Both the position numbers and the translations under genes were made by a program. Under the pieces are notes generated by a model, which searched no databases, was not told where the DNA came from, and was given only the letters and a program-made list of their open reading frames with translations. From Nonomuraea corallina (GTDB lineage Bacteria; Actinomycetota; Actinomycetes; Streptosporangiales; Streptosporangiaceae): a DNA stretch of 63,200 bases. Shown in pieces: positions 42,513 through 51,416 of the stretch; the stretch's first letter is position 1; each line of letters starts with the position of its first letter. Location: the NCBI RefSeq assembly GCF_027620315.1, contig NZ_JAPNNL010000019.1:1-63200 (forward strand). Reading direction: 5' to 3'.

Positions 42513-43391
42513 TCACTGTTCGTTGACCAGGACCCGCACCTCTGCCAGCAGCTCCACCTGCGCCCGCCAGTCGCCTCCCGCGATCCCGACGATCGCGTGC
42601 CGCGCCCCGGCCTCGCGGTAGGCGGCCAGCTTCTCGGCGGCCTCCTTCGGCTGCCCGGTCAGCGGGATGTCGGCGACCTCTTCGACCGGACGCCCGTAGG
42701 CGCTGCCGACGCCTCGGGCGAGCTCCTCGCGGGAGGGGACTCCCGTGCCCAGGGCGCCGGTGGCCCCGATGGCGATGACCGGGGCAGGCCTGTCGTGCTC
42801 CGCGGCCAGTTCGGCGAGCCGCGCGCCGCCTTCGGCCACCTCGCGCGGGGAGATCAGGGACGGGAACCAGCCGTCCCCCAGCCGGGCGGCCCGCCGGATC
42901 GCCGCCATGGACGCGTTCCCCACCCAGACCGGAGGCATCGGCACCGGCGGCGCGTCCATCAGCTCGGTCCGCTCGCCCGCCAGCAGGCGGGGGAGGAGCT
43001 CCAGCGCCGTGTCGGTACGGGGCCCGCGCTCGGCATAAGGCACCCCGGCGGCGGCCCACTGCCCGGCACCGCCTCCAGACCCGACCCCGAGCACCAGCCT
43101 CCCACCGGACACGTACTGGAGGGTCGCGACCTGCTTGGCGGCCCAGACGACCGGGCGGATCGCCGGGACGAGCACGCTCGCGCCGATCCTGACCCGGGTC
43201 GTGGCCGCGGCGGCGGTGGCCAGGGCGATCGGGGCGTCCAGAGTGGGGGCGCCGACGGCGAGGTGGTCACCGTGCCACACGCCGTCCAGCCCCGCGTCCT
43301 CCGCGTGCCGCGCCGCCTCCCGCAGGTCGATGCCCTGGTCGTGTTGCACGCCGACCCCGGGCAGAATGACGCCGATCTCGAAGCTGTTCAT
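42513..43391 (-). CDS. LLM-class F420-dependent oxidoreductase
   Basis: 292 aa from ATG at 43391. The luciferase-like TIM barrel is shown by FEIGVILPGVG, DGVWHGDHLAVGAP, VRIGASVLVPAIR and GGRLVLGVGSGGGAGQWAAA. PVWVGNASMAAIRRAARLGD is the late strand typical of F420-dependent members. Uses F420 to oxidise or reduce alcohols, ketones or imines. It is upstream of the P450 remnant on the same strand with 99 nt between, so once probably part of one pathway. Confidence 0.9.
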   Translation of the reverse strand: MNSFEIGVILPGVGVQHDQGIDLREAARHAEDAGLDGVWHGDHLAVGAPTLDAPIALATAAAATTRVRIGASVLVPAIRPVVWAAKQVATLQYVSGGRLVLGVGSGGGAGQWAAAGVPYAERGPRTDTALELLPRLLAGERTELMDAPPVPMPPVWVGNASMAAIRRAARLGDGWFPSLISPREVAEGGARLAELAAEHDRPAPVIAIGATGALGTGVPSREELARGVGSAYGRPVEEVADIPLTGQPKEAAEKLAAYREAGARHAIVGIAGGDWRAQVELLAEVRVLVNEQ

Positions 43392-43468
43392 GCTCGTACG
43401 GTGCAACCTGAAGTCCGGTTGACGTCAAGTATCGCCCGACGCTTCCTCGATGGTCTCCGGCACCCCTC

Positions 43469-43497
43469 ATAAGCGTACTTATGATAAGTGCACTTAT
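43469..43497. promoter_or_regulatory. Tandem ATAAG palindromes upstream of the PL8 lyase
   Basis: ATAAGCGTACTTAT (43469-43482) and ATAAGTGCACTTAT (43484-43497) are two 14-bp palindromic boxes with centres 15 bp apart. The second is perfectly self-complementary. They lie about 100 nt before the lyase start, in an otherwise GC-rich context. A MarR-, GntR- or TetR-type repressor would bind such sites on adjacent faces of the helix. Confidence 0.8.
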
Positions 43498-43594
43498 GAA
43501 AAATTCCTTCGCATGGATAGGAGGAGCTGGCCATAGATTTCAGGGCGGCAAGTGGGGATCATGTGAGGTGCCACCCGACCGCCTGGAGCCCGCC

Positions 43595-46096
43595 GTGCCG
43601 CACCTGTCCCGTCGCCAGGTTCTCTCCCTGATTCCCGCCGCCGGCCTGCTCGCCGCGGCGCCGCCCGCGCGCGCCGCCGCCTCGGGGGCCGACCACGCCC
43701 GGCTGATCGCCAACACCGTGGCCATGCTCGCCGGCACTCCCGACAGCAACACGCGGCCCGAGGTCGCCGCCAAGCTCGCCGCCATCCTCAGGACCGCCAG
43801 GCAGCGTCTCACCGCCATGGACCGGGCAGGTGACGGCGAGCTGTTCGCCGGCCTCACCCTCGGCGCCGACGACGCCGCACTCCGCCAGGCTTTCCAGTAC
43901 CTGTACGAGATCGCGCTCGCCACCCGCACCCCCGGCGGCGAACTCGACGGCGACGCCACCGTCCAGCGGCGCGTTGTCGAGGGACTCCAATGGCTGCACG
44001 AACGTCACTTCGGCGACCAGACGACGGGCTACTACGGCAACTGGCACACCTGGGAGATCGGCATCCCCACCCACGCCGGCCGCACCCTCGTGCTGCTCGC
44101 CGACCGCTTACGCGAGGAACACCCGGACCTGATCCCGACGTACGTCACCACCATGGACGGCTACCTGCGCAACGGCGAGAACGGCGACGTCGACCTCGAC
44201 TCCCGCTTCCACACCGGCGCCAACCTCGCCGACATCACCGCCAACCGCATCCTCCAGGGCGCCCTCACCGCCGACGACGCCCGCGTCGCCAAGGCCATCG
44301 CCGACCAGGCCACCGTCTTCGCCACCATCGACCCGTACCGGCTCAGGCACGGCGTCACCGACGGCTACTACGAGGACGGCTCGTTCATCCAGCACCACTC
44401 CGTCGCCTACACCGGCTCCTACGGGCGCATCCTGCTCACCCGCGTCGTCCAGACCCTCAAGACGCTCGACGGCGTGACCACCGGGTCGGGGCTGGGCGAG
44501 GTGGTCTACCGGTGGATCACCGACGGCTTCGCCCCGCTCATCTTCGAGGGCTGGATGATGGAGATCGTCAAGGGCCGCGCGGTCTCCCGCACCACCACCG
44601 GGTACGCCGACGTGGGGGTGATCGTGGAGGCCATCGCGGACCTGGCCGACCACGTCGGCGACGACAGGGCCCTCGCGCTGCGCAAGTACGTCAAGCACCT
44701 GCCCGCCGCCGACACCGGCGCGTTCGTCTCCCCGGTCAGCGTCGCCCGCTACGAGGAGATCCGCGCCGATCCCGCCATCCCCGCCGAAGACCTGAACCCG
44801 CCCGCGCGGTCCGTGGCCTTCAACGCCATGGACCGGGCTGTGCACCGGCGGCCCGGGTACGCGTTCGCGCTGGCCCGCAGCTCGGAGCGGATCAGCAAGT
44901 ACGAGTACATGAACGGGGAGAACCTCATGCCCTGGTTCCAGGGTGACGGGGCCTCCTACCTCTACCTGGCGGGTGAGGACCAGCGGGAGGCGTTCGGGGT
45001 CGACTACGTCACCGTCGTGTCGCCGTACCGGCTGGCGGGGGTCACCGCGCCGGTGGAGGAGCGGCGGACGGTGCCCGAGCTGTACGGGCGGTTCTGGTAC
45101 GAGAACCCGGGGCATCCGCTGGCCTTCACCTCGTCGTCGGAGTCGCAGAACACGTACGTGTACTTCCCGCGCGGGCGCAACGCGTTCTCCGGCGGGGCGA
45201 CGCTAGGGGCGTACGGGGTGGCGGGGTTCGTCCAGTCCGATGACGTGGCCTTCGCCGCCAAGCGGGAAGGGCTGCTGCCGGACGACTTCGTGACGTACCG
45301 CAACGCCCTGGCCACCAAGTCGTGGTTCATGCTGGACGACGAGATCGTGGTGCTCGTGGCGGGGGTCTCGGGGCAGGACGGGCGGGCGGCGGTGACCACG
45401 GTCGACAGCCGCATCGCCGCTCCCGGGGAGGCGGTCGCCGTGACCGGGGAGCGCTGGGACGGGCGTGCCTGGGAGCCGGGCGACACGGGCGCGCCCCGCT
45501 GGCTGCGTTACGCCAACGACACCCGCGGCACCGCCGTCGGGTACGCCTTCCTCACCCGGCAGCCGGTCACCGCGGGGGTGGAGACGGTGACCCGCAGCCG
45601 CAGAGTCGTGCGTACCGGCAATCCCGACACTCCGGTAACCAAGCACGTCTTCACCGCGTCGGTCACCCATCCCGCGGGCGGTCACGTTGCCGACCTCGCC
45701 TACGCTCTGGTGCCCGGCGCGACCGAGGCCGGGCTGCGCGGGTACACGCGCGGGACGTTGCGGGTGCTGGCCAACGACCGGCACGTCCAGGCGATCCAGC
45801 ACCAAGGGCTCGGGATCGTGGCGGCCAACGTCTTCTCGGACGGGCCGCGTCTCGCCGGTCGGATGCTGGTCGACGGGCCCGCTTCGGTCATCGTGCGGTC
45901 GGGTGAGCGTACGGTGGTCGCGCTGTCGGACCCGACGATGAAGCGGGACCGGGTCAGCGTCGTGCTGCACGGGCCGCGTCTGCGGGCCGACTCGGCGGAC
46001 GAGGGGGTGAAGGTGCGGCGGGTGCCGGGCGGGACGCTGATCCAGGCGACGACCCGCCACGCCCACGGCCGCACCTTCATCGCCACCCTGCGCTGA
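43595..46096 (+). CDS. Secreted polysaccharide lyase, family 8
   Basis: 833 aa from GTG at 43595, preferred because GGAG precedes it and the Tat signal SRRQVLSLIPAAGLLAAA starts right there; the longer frame from 43481 overlaps the operator boxes. The alpha/alpha toroid (residues 40-360) holds the catalytic Asn in YYGNWHTWEIGIP, His in FIQHHSVAYTGSYG with the catalytic Tyr, and later Arg. The C-terminal beta-sandwich region follows (EYMNGENLMPWFQGDGASYL). PL8 enzymes cleave hyaluronan, chondroitin or xanthan by beta-elimination. Exported folded through Tat. Substrate not decidable here. Confidence 0.93.
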   Translation: MPHLSRRQVLSLIPAAGLLAAAPPARAAASGADHARLIANTVAMLAGTPDSNTRPEVAAKLAAILRTARQRLTAMDRAGDGELFAGLTLGADDAALRQAFQYLYEIALATRTPGGELDGDATVQRRVVEGLQWLHERHFGDQTTGYYGNWHTWEIGIPTHAGRTLVLLADRLREEHPDLIPTYVTTMDGYLRNGENGDVDLDSRFHTGANLADITANRILQGALTADDARVAKAIADQATVFATIDPYRLRHGVTDGYYEDGSFIQHHSVAYTGSYGRILLTRVVQTLKTLDGVTTGSGLGEVVYRWITDGFAPLIFEGWMMEIVKGRAVSRTTTGYADVGVIVEAIADLADHVGDDRALALRKYVKHLPAADTGAFVSPVSVARYEEIRADPAIPAEDLNPPARSVAFNAMDRAVHRRPGYAFALARSSERISKYEYMNGENLMPWFQGDGASYLYLAGEDQREAFGVDYVTVVSPYRLAGVTAPVEERRTVPELYGRFWYENPGHPLAFTSSSESQNTYVYFPRGRNAFSGGATLGAYGVAGFVQSDDVAFAAKREGLLPDDFVTYRNALATKSWFMLDDEIVVLVAGVSGQDGRAAVTTVDSRIAAPGEAVAVTGERWDGRAWEPGDTGAPRWLRYANDTRGTAVGYAFLTRQPVTAGVETVTRSRRVVRTGNPDTPVTKHVFTASVTHPAGGHVADLAYALVPGATEAGLRGYTRGTLRVLANDRHVQAIQHQGLGIVAANVFSDGPRLAGRMLVDGPASVIVRSGERTVVALSDPTMKRDRVSVVLHGPRLRADSADEGVKVRRVPGGTLIQATTRHAHGRTFIATLR

Positions 46097-46106
46097 CCGG
46101 CCGGGA

Positions 46107-46853
46107 TCAGATGCGGAGAATCTGCCCACCGTCCAGGACGTACGTGTGCCCGCAGGCGAAATCGGTGTGCACGAGGTGCACGATGACTGTCGCGACCTCG
46201 TCGACGGTGCCCAGCCGGCCGACCGGTGTGGTGCGCACAGCCCAGTCCACGACTTCCTGTCCCGCCGCGCGGGTCATGTCGGTGTCTATGTTGCCCGGGG
46301 CGACGGCGTTGACCAGAACGCCTTGCGAGCCGAGCTCCGCCGCCATGGCGGTGGTAACGGCGTTCACCCCCGCCTTGGCCGCGGTGTAGGCGAGCACCGC
46401 GGCGCCGCCGTTGAACGAGTACGTCGAGGTCAAGTTGACGATGCGGCCCCATCCACGGTCCACCATCGAGGGCGCGAAGACGCGGATGCCGTGGATGACG
46501 GACAACAGGTTGACCTGGATCGTGCGATGGAGATCCTCGTCGCTCTGCTGGGACCAATCAGCCGGCCTGGAGATGGCTCCGGCGTTGTTGATCAGGATGT
46601 CGACCGGGCCGAGGTCTCGCTCGATCTCGACGCGCGCGGCGCGGACCTGCTCGGGGGAGGCGGCGTCGCACCGCATCGCACGGGCGGTCGCCCCGAGGTC
46701 TTTCAACTCTCGCAACGACTCTTCCGCCGCCGCGGCGTTCTCACGATAGGTGATCACCACGTCGGCGCCCTGCTGGGCGAGTAGGCGGGCCGTCGCGCGG
46801 CCGATTCCGCGCGATCCCCCGGTGACCAGGGCGGTTCTGCCAGCGAGCTTCAT
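46107..46853 (-). CDS. Classical short-chain dehydrogenase/reductase
   Basis: 248 aa from ATG at 46853. NAD(P) motif TGGSRGIG, NNAGAISRP, catalytic Ser in NLTSTYSFNGG and Tyr/Lys in YTAAKAG. Later VNAVAPGNIDTDM and HTYVLDGGQILRI are typical of the FabG-like class. It is the last gene of the minus-strand run that starts with the Trypco1 gene, 51 nt after the small cupin. Whether it belongs to that functional unit is inferred from position only. It is convergent with the PL8 lyase. Confidence 0.9.
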   Translation of the reverse strand: MKLAGRTALVTGGSRGIGRATARLLAQQGADVVITYRENAAAAEESLRELKDLGATARAMRCDAASPEQVRAARVEIERDLGPVDILINNAGAISRPADWSQQSDEDLHRTIQVNLLSVIHGIRVFAPSMVDRGWGRIVNLTSTYSFNGGAAVLAYTAAKAGVNAVTTAMAAELGSQGVLVNAVAPGNIDTDMTRAAGQEVVDWAVRTTPVGRLGTVDEVATVIVHLVHTDFACGHTYVLDGGQILRI

Positions 46854-46904
46854 TGACGTTCCTGTCGCGTACGAGGGATAGGGAGTCACGCGGCTCGGAA
46901 GATA

Positions 46905-47252
46905 TCACTCGTCGATTATCTCGTCGTCGAGATTGAAAGCCGGGCTGTAGAGGATGGCGATTCTCGCCGCCTCGCCGACCAGCTCCACCCACGTGCCAGG
47001 ATCTATCATCGCCGCGCCCAGTGGCCCGATCTCATGTTCGGTGCCGTCGGATTTGATCCGGATGTTGCCGCTGAGTACGAAATAGAGCTTGACGCTGCGC
47101 CGGTTCATGCGGCGGGAGTGCAGGCCGTTGAGATCGGCGGTCACCAGGCTGGCATGCGGGCTGTCGGACTCGGAAAAATATTGATAAATGGTCATTGAAT
47201 GATCTATTGGGGCAACTCCGGCATTTGCGCCTGAGACAATTCTAACTCCCAT
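46905..47252 (-). CDS. Small cupin-like protein
   Basis: 115 aa from ATG at 47252, overlapping the stop of the upstream cupin-like gene by 11 nt (an ATG at 47264 is possible but too close to AAAGG). The sequence VKLYFVLSGNIRIKSDGTEH, then EIGPLGAAMIDPGTWVELVG is a single beta-barrel of cupin type. Metal ligands are poorly conserved, so it may bind sugar nucleotides, as in WxcM/FdtA-like isomerases, rather than act as an oxygenase. Codon use is less G/C-biased than the rest of the window. Confidence 0.66.
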   Translation of the reverse strand: MGVRIVSGANAGVAPIDHSMTIYQYFSESDSPHASLVTADLNGLHSRRMNRRSVKLYFVLSGNIRIKSDGTEHEIGPLGAAMIDPGTWVELVGEAARIAILYSPAFNLDDEIIDE

Positions 47253-48003
47253 AGGGATTGCCATCCTTTGTCGGGTCTGGGAACCGATGACCGATCAGCG
47301 CGGTGGGTGCACTGAGCAGCGAAAATATCTTTTCTGACAGCTCGCCGACGGTGAACTGTCTCACCTTGACCATCGGCTGATCCGGAAGCGGGACTCCGCT
47401 CAGCAGATCGCAGGCCGGGCTGAGCGACGCTCCCTGGAGTATGAGAGTGGCGGTCAGCGACCGACCGTGGACGAGGATGCGATGCAGCATGGTCTCACCC
47501 AGCCAGTAGCTCGATCCAGGACCGACCGTTTCGGCGAAGACGGTCTGGACTTCGACGCTGTCCTGCCAGTCCCGGACGAAGTGCGTCCCACCGGGCGGGT
47601 GGGAATATCGATAGCGCTGCATCGGCCGGCCGCCTGGCGTGAGGGCGAAGAACTCCATCTCCAGCTCGCCTGCGAGGATGACGGACGCGAAAGTCCACCG
47701 ATGATTGTGGATGTGCTCGCTGTGCCGGTCCCGATTCGGCCACCAGATGTGCAGGCGCAGTTTGTAGCGATTGTCCGGCCCTGCTACCAGAACGATCTTG
47801 TCGAACCCGTTGTTGTGCCTATATGAGTCGGCCGCGACCCGGGCCAGGTAAGCCTCGTCCCTGAGTGCCGATTGAAGGAGCGCCGGGAGTTCACCGCTCG
47901 AAATGATATCGCGGAGCAGTTGCCGGGCCTGAATCCCCGCGTTCGGCGCCGACGCGTCGAATGATGTGTTGAGCAGGTCAATCAACTCACGCATCGTCTC
48001 CAT
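47242..48003 (-). CDS. Cupin-like metal-binding protein
   Basis: 253 aa from ATG at 48003, with GGAG 7 nt upstream. Residues 1-75 are helical; a beta-barrel follows. The likely metal site is HSEHIHNHRWTFASVILAGE with several His, plus a Glu in LEMEFF and His in HPPGGTHF. Later TMLHRILVHGRSLTATLILQ adds further His. The layout suggests an iron-dependent dioxygenase or hydroxylase of the cupin superfamily, but no named family is recognised. It is co-translated with the small cupin. Confidence 0.68.
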   Translation of the reverse strand: METMRELIDLLNTSFDASAPNAGIQARQLLRDIISSGELPALLQSALRDEAYLARVAADSYRHNNGFDKIVLVAGPDNRYKLRLHIWWPNRDRHSEHIHNHRWTFASVILAGELEMEFFALTPGGRPMQRYRYSHPPGGTHFVRDWQDSVEVQTVFAETVGPGSSYWLGETMLHRILVHGRSLTATLILQGASLSPACDLLSGVPLPDQPMVKVRQFTVGELSEKIFSLLSAPTALIGHRFPDPTKDGNPYGS

Positions 48004-48022
48004 GCGATCGCTCCATCGAGCT

Positions 48023-48805
48023 TCAGGGACCTGACGACCGTTCAGTTCTACGCGCGCAGGCGACGAGAATGCTGCCGAGTCCGGGGAAGAGCCGAGCGAG
48101 TGATCTCGACTGAAGGCGATCGCCGGATTTCTTCCGCCATACGACGAAATTGGACTCGAGATCGATTGTTTCGAAGCCCGTCGCCTCCAAGGTATCTCTC
48201 AACGAAGTTGCGGTGAAGGGCCTGATGTGGAGCCACAGATACCGGTGCAGGGGATTCACATGCCGAGGGGAGCGGCCCTCGATGAACCGAACCCGATCCT
48301 GAAGGGCCGCGAGGTTGGGAGTCGTGAGCACCACCACACCGCCCGGGGTCAGGATCCGGTGACACTCTTCCAGCAGACGGCGGGTGTCATAAATGTGCTC
48401 GATCAGCTCTCCCAGGACCACGGCACAGACCGTGGCGTCGCGGAAGGGCAGCGTGGCCGCGGCGTCCGAACAGACTCGGCGGTGCTGCTGGAGTTTGACC
48501 GGGCCTAGAGCGGCCGGATCGAAATCCACATAGACCACCCGTCGTGGCCCGAGAACGCTCAGGAGCCTGTCTCCCCCCACGATCCGTCCGCCGCCCGCAC
48601 CGAGCTCGACGACGGGTGCGCCGGCCGGGAAATCGGCCTTCTCCAAGGCCCTTCCCAGCTGTTTGCGAGCCAGCAGCACGCGCACCGCGTGATAGCGCTC
48701 GGTGAAGTAGCCGCGTACCTCCTCGCCTCCGGCGTACAACGCCAGGTTGGCGTTCCGGCCGTCGCGTACGGCACTGATCCTGAATCGCTGTTCACGCTCA
48801 TCCAT
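48023..48805 (-). CDS. Class I SAM-dependent methyltransferase
   Basis: 260 aa from ATG at 48805, overlapping the NACHT-protease stop by 8 nt. SAM motif I is VVELGAGGGRIVGG; VVYVDFDPAALG supplies the acidic ribose contact; VCAVVLGELIEHIYDTRRLL, EECHRILTPGGVVVLTTPN are motifs typical of Methyltransf_11. It has an N-terminal helical cap (residues 1-60). The acceptor is unknown. Its tight overlap with a conflict-system ATPase makes it a likely functional partner: a self-protection, signal- or metabolite-modifying enzyme (inference). Confidence 0.87.
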   Translation of the reverse strand: MDEREQRFRISAVRDGRNANLALYAGGEEVRGYFTERYHAVRVLLARKQLGRALEKADFPAGAPVVELGAGGGRIVGGDRLLSVLGPRRVVYVDFDPAALGPVKLQQHRRVCSDAAATLPFRDATVCAVVLGELIEHIYDTRRLLEECHRILTPGGVVVLTTPNLAALQDRVRFIEGRSPRHVNPLHRYLWLHIRPFTATSLRDTLEATGFETIDLESNFVVWRKKSGDRLQSRSLARLFPGLGSILVACARRTERSSGP

Positions 48806-51416
48806 CTATTGCCGTCCCGCCGTCTCCGATGAGGCTGAGGATCTCGCGGAGTTCTTCGATCTCGGGCCAGCCGGCGGACTCGGGATTGTGCTCGAACGCG
48901 TCCAGGACCATCGACAGTTCCGGCGCGCACTCCCGCATCGTGATGACATAGCGTTCCCGTGACACCGGGCGATGCCGCCACAGCTCCACCAAGGTCAGGA
49001 GGTCGAGCCGCCAGCATTCCTGGTCCGTCTCCGTGCCGACCAGGTAGGTGATCCTTCTGATGGTGCCCTCGCAGTTCTCCAGGCCCTGGTCGACCTCGGG
49101 GTGAAGGTGATCGGTGGGTTGATCGCCGAAGAACGTCAGGGTGTAACCCAGGTTGACGTCGTTCTCCGCGCTATTTCGTCCGGTGACGCGGTTGTCGCGC
49201 AGTCTGTCGACGTACTCCTCCAAGGGCCGTGCGGTTCCTCCGAACGCCAGGCCCAGGATGATCCCGCGCTGGATCCACAAGTCCGGCTCGTTCAGCAGGG
49301 CCTCCTCCAGGAACTGCACGACGCGGGCCGACCGCAGGTTGCCCAGGTAGTATGCGAGCTGCTGCCGGGCCACGCGAGCCCGCGCGTCGTCGGCCCTGTT
49401 GGCCAAGTAGGCGTCGATGCATACGTCGCACACACGCGCCAGGATCCGGCTGTTGACGTTGGCGCGGTCGAGATACTCCTTGACGAACTCCGAGACCTCG
49501 GCGGAGATGAATCTGCGGAACGCGGTCGCGGCCGCGGTCGCGTCCGTCTGCATGCATCCGAAAAGATGACGGGCCACGAAATATTCGTGGAAGGACTTGT
49601 GCGCGAACCGCACGACAGTGGGCTCGAAGAGATCGAACTGATCGCTGTCTATGGCGAGGAGCGAACGGGACACGAGGTCCTCGACTATCGCGTGCGCGTC
49701 ATCCTCCGGGGTTCGCAGGTCGACGCAGATGAAATCATGCAGCTCGCGCAGCGTGAACAAGCGTGCCCCCTGACTGCGGGCCTCCCCTTCGTCGTAGAAG
49801 TGCCAGGCGATCCGAGTCAGGAGGTCCAGCTTCTGCTCGATGCCCAAGGTGCTGCCGATCTTCGCCGACTCTATCTGGAGCAACTGCGCGACATAGGCGT
49901 GATACAGGCCCAGCGTGTCGTTGATGACGGGATTCTCCAGATCCCCTTTGAACATGAGTTCCAGTGCCATGTTGATGCGCAACGGCGTCTGGCACAGATC
50001 GCGCACCGGTCTGGACTCGATGCGCAGGCGAACCTTCCTCGTCTCCTGCTCCTGGTATTCGGGGAAGCAGTAGCTGACGTACGCGTGCACATACCGTCTG
50101 CGTTCCTGCTCCCCCCACGGCATGAGTTCGATCTGTTCGAGATCGTCGGCGAAGGGGGAGTGGGCCAGGAACCTGTTGAAATACTGGGTCCGGCAGCAGG
50201 AAAGGGCCGCGTACCCGAAGATGAACTTGTTCAGTTCGTTCAGCATGCGCGGGTAGGCCAGCCGAGAGAGATGTTCATCGAGGGAGTCGAGGATCAGGAC
50301 GGGTCGTAACGGAATTCCGTCACGATCTTCCACTCCGACCCAGGAGATCGGTTCGCACCCGAGAGCCGAACGATCCAAATAGCGTGCCAGCCATTCCGCC
50401 GATCCGAAGTCTTCGTCGATGGCGTGCGTCGCGACAGCTCGCAGGTCGATGCGCACCGGGAAGGTGTCCTTCCGGACTCCGGCGGACCACGTCCGCAGCA
50501 GCTCCGAATATAGGCAGTAGGTCAGCGTGGTCTTCCCGATGCCGGGGTCGGAGAGCAGGAGCACCCGACGTGGTGATGGGGTGTCGTCCGTCACCTGCTC
50601 ACGGACTCTTCCGACGAGCTCGGTGACGAGCCCTCCGCGTTCCGCGTCTCGACCACTCACCCGCCATGGGGCCGGCACGAGAAGCTCTGAGCGGGTGAGC
50701 AGGTCACCGACTGTTATCCGCGACGATCCGGGCACGCCACGAGCGAGAAGCCTCCGCTGTTCCCGGAGTTTCCTCTCCCAGACCGCCTCCAAAGCGGGTG
50801 TGGAGTGGAACGAGAGTGCTCTCGACTCTGGAGTGATCCCGGCGGGTCCCAGGGCATCCGACTGGGGCACCAGCCCGGGAAACTCCGACAAGACCGTCCG
50901 GACGGGAATGGCTCTGCCGCCGAGGTCGCTGTTCCGGTCTCTGGTCGCCACGAGGATGCCGCACACGGCGCCGGTGCGGATGTTGAGCACGCCCGCGCCG
51001 CTCATCCCTGGCCTCACCTGGCCATCCTTGAGCTTCAGCAGGGGCCGGTCGGCCCGCGTCAAGCCTTCGTACGAGGCGGTGAGAGAGTCTCCCTCACCGT
51101 AGATATCTGTATAGCCGTAGGCATACGTACGATCACCCAGCTCGACTTCATGGTGCAGCTCGATGACCGGATGATTGCGCAATCCGATACCGAGCAGAGC
51201 GAGATCGGGATACGGCTGGTCGCGGATACTGACAATTCGAGCAGGATACTCCTTATGCTGCCAGACGACAGTTATCTCGGCTTCGGGGGAAAGGCATCCC
51301 TCCAGTACGTGAGCGCACGTCAGGACGAGTCCGGTGCCCACGAAGAGGCCCGTTCCGAACTGCTGCGCTCCGGGCACGACTTTGACGGTGGCGACCCGTA
51401 GTTGTGCGTCATCCAT
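48798..51416 (-). CDS. Trypsin-like protease fused to NACHT NTPase (STAND)
   Basis: 872 aa from ATG at 51416, overlapping the Trypco1 stop by 8 nt. The N-terminal trypsin-like domain (1-180) has the triad H36 in LTCAH, D71 in YPDLALLG and S139 in RPGMSGAG. The NACHT module has Walker A SDPGIGKTTL (289-298), Walker B VLILDSLDEH (373-382) and a CCRTQYF sensor region. A helical C-terminal array of about 400 residues (SFHEYFVARHLF onward) would sense the trigger. The architecture fits a STAND switch whose ATP-driven assembly activates a protease. No signal peptide: cytoplasmic. Confidence 0.92.
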   Translation of the reverse strand: MDDAQLRVATVKVVPGAQQFGTGLFVGTGLVLTCAHVLEGCLSPEAEITVVWQHKEYPARIVSIRDQPYPDLALLGIGLRNHPVIELHHEVELGDRTYAYGYTDIYGEGDSLTASYEGLTRADRPLLKLKDGQVRPGMSGAGVLNIRTGAVCGILVATRDRNSDLGGRAIPVRTVLSEFPGLVPQSDALGPAGITPESRALSFHSTPALEAVWERKLREQRRLLARGVPGSSRITVGDLLTRSELLVPAPWRVSGRDAERGGLVTELVGRVREQVTDDTPSPRRVLLLSDPGIGKTTLTYCLYSELLRTWSAGVRKDTFPVRIDLRAVATHAIDEDFGSAEWLARYLDRSALGCEPISWVGVEDRDGIPLRPVLILDSLDEHLSRLAYPRMLNELNKFIFGYAALSCCRTQYFNRFLAHSPFADDLEQIELMPWGEQERRRYVHAYVSYCFPEYQEQETRKVRLRIESRPVRDLCQTPLRINMALELMFKGDLENPVINDTLGLYHAYVAQLLQIESAKIGSTLGIEQKLDLLTRIAWHFYDEGEARSQGARLFTLRELHDFICVDLRTPEDDAHAIVEDLVSRSLLAIDSDQFDLFEPTVVRFAHKSFHEYFVARHLFGCMQTDATAAATAFRRFISAEVSEFVKEYLDRANVNSRILARVCDVCIDAYLANRADDARARVARQQLAYYLGNLRSARVVQFLEEALLNEPDLWIQRGIILGLAFGGTARPLEEYVDRLRDNRVTGRNSAENDVNLGYTLTFFGDQPTDHLHPEVDQGLENCEGTIRRITYLVGTETDQECWRLDLLTLVELWRHRPVSRERYVITMRECAPELSMVLDAFEHNPESAGWPEIEELREILSLIGDGGTAIDG

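Noticed and set aside
43481-43594. ATG at 43481 as start of the polysaccharide lyase
   Set aside because: It lies inside the tandem operator boxes and would bury the Tat signal 40 residues from the N-terminus.
48972-50309. Plus-strand frame of over 400 codons inside the NACHT gene
   Set aside because: Opposite strand of a protein with trypsin triad and Walker motifs; no ribosome binding site and no recognisable domain.
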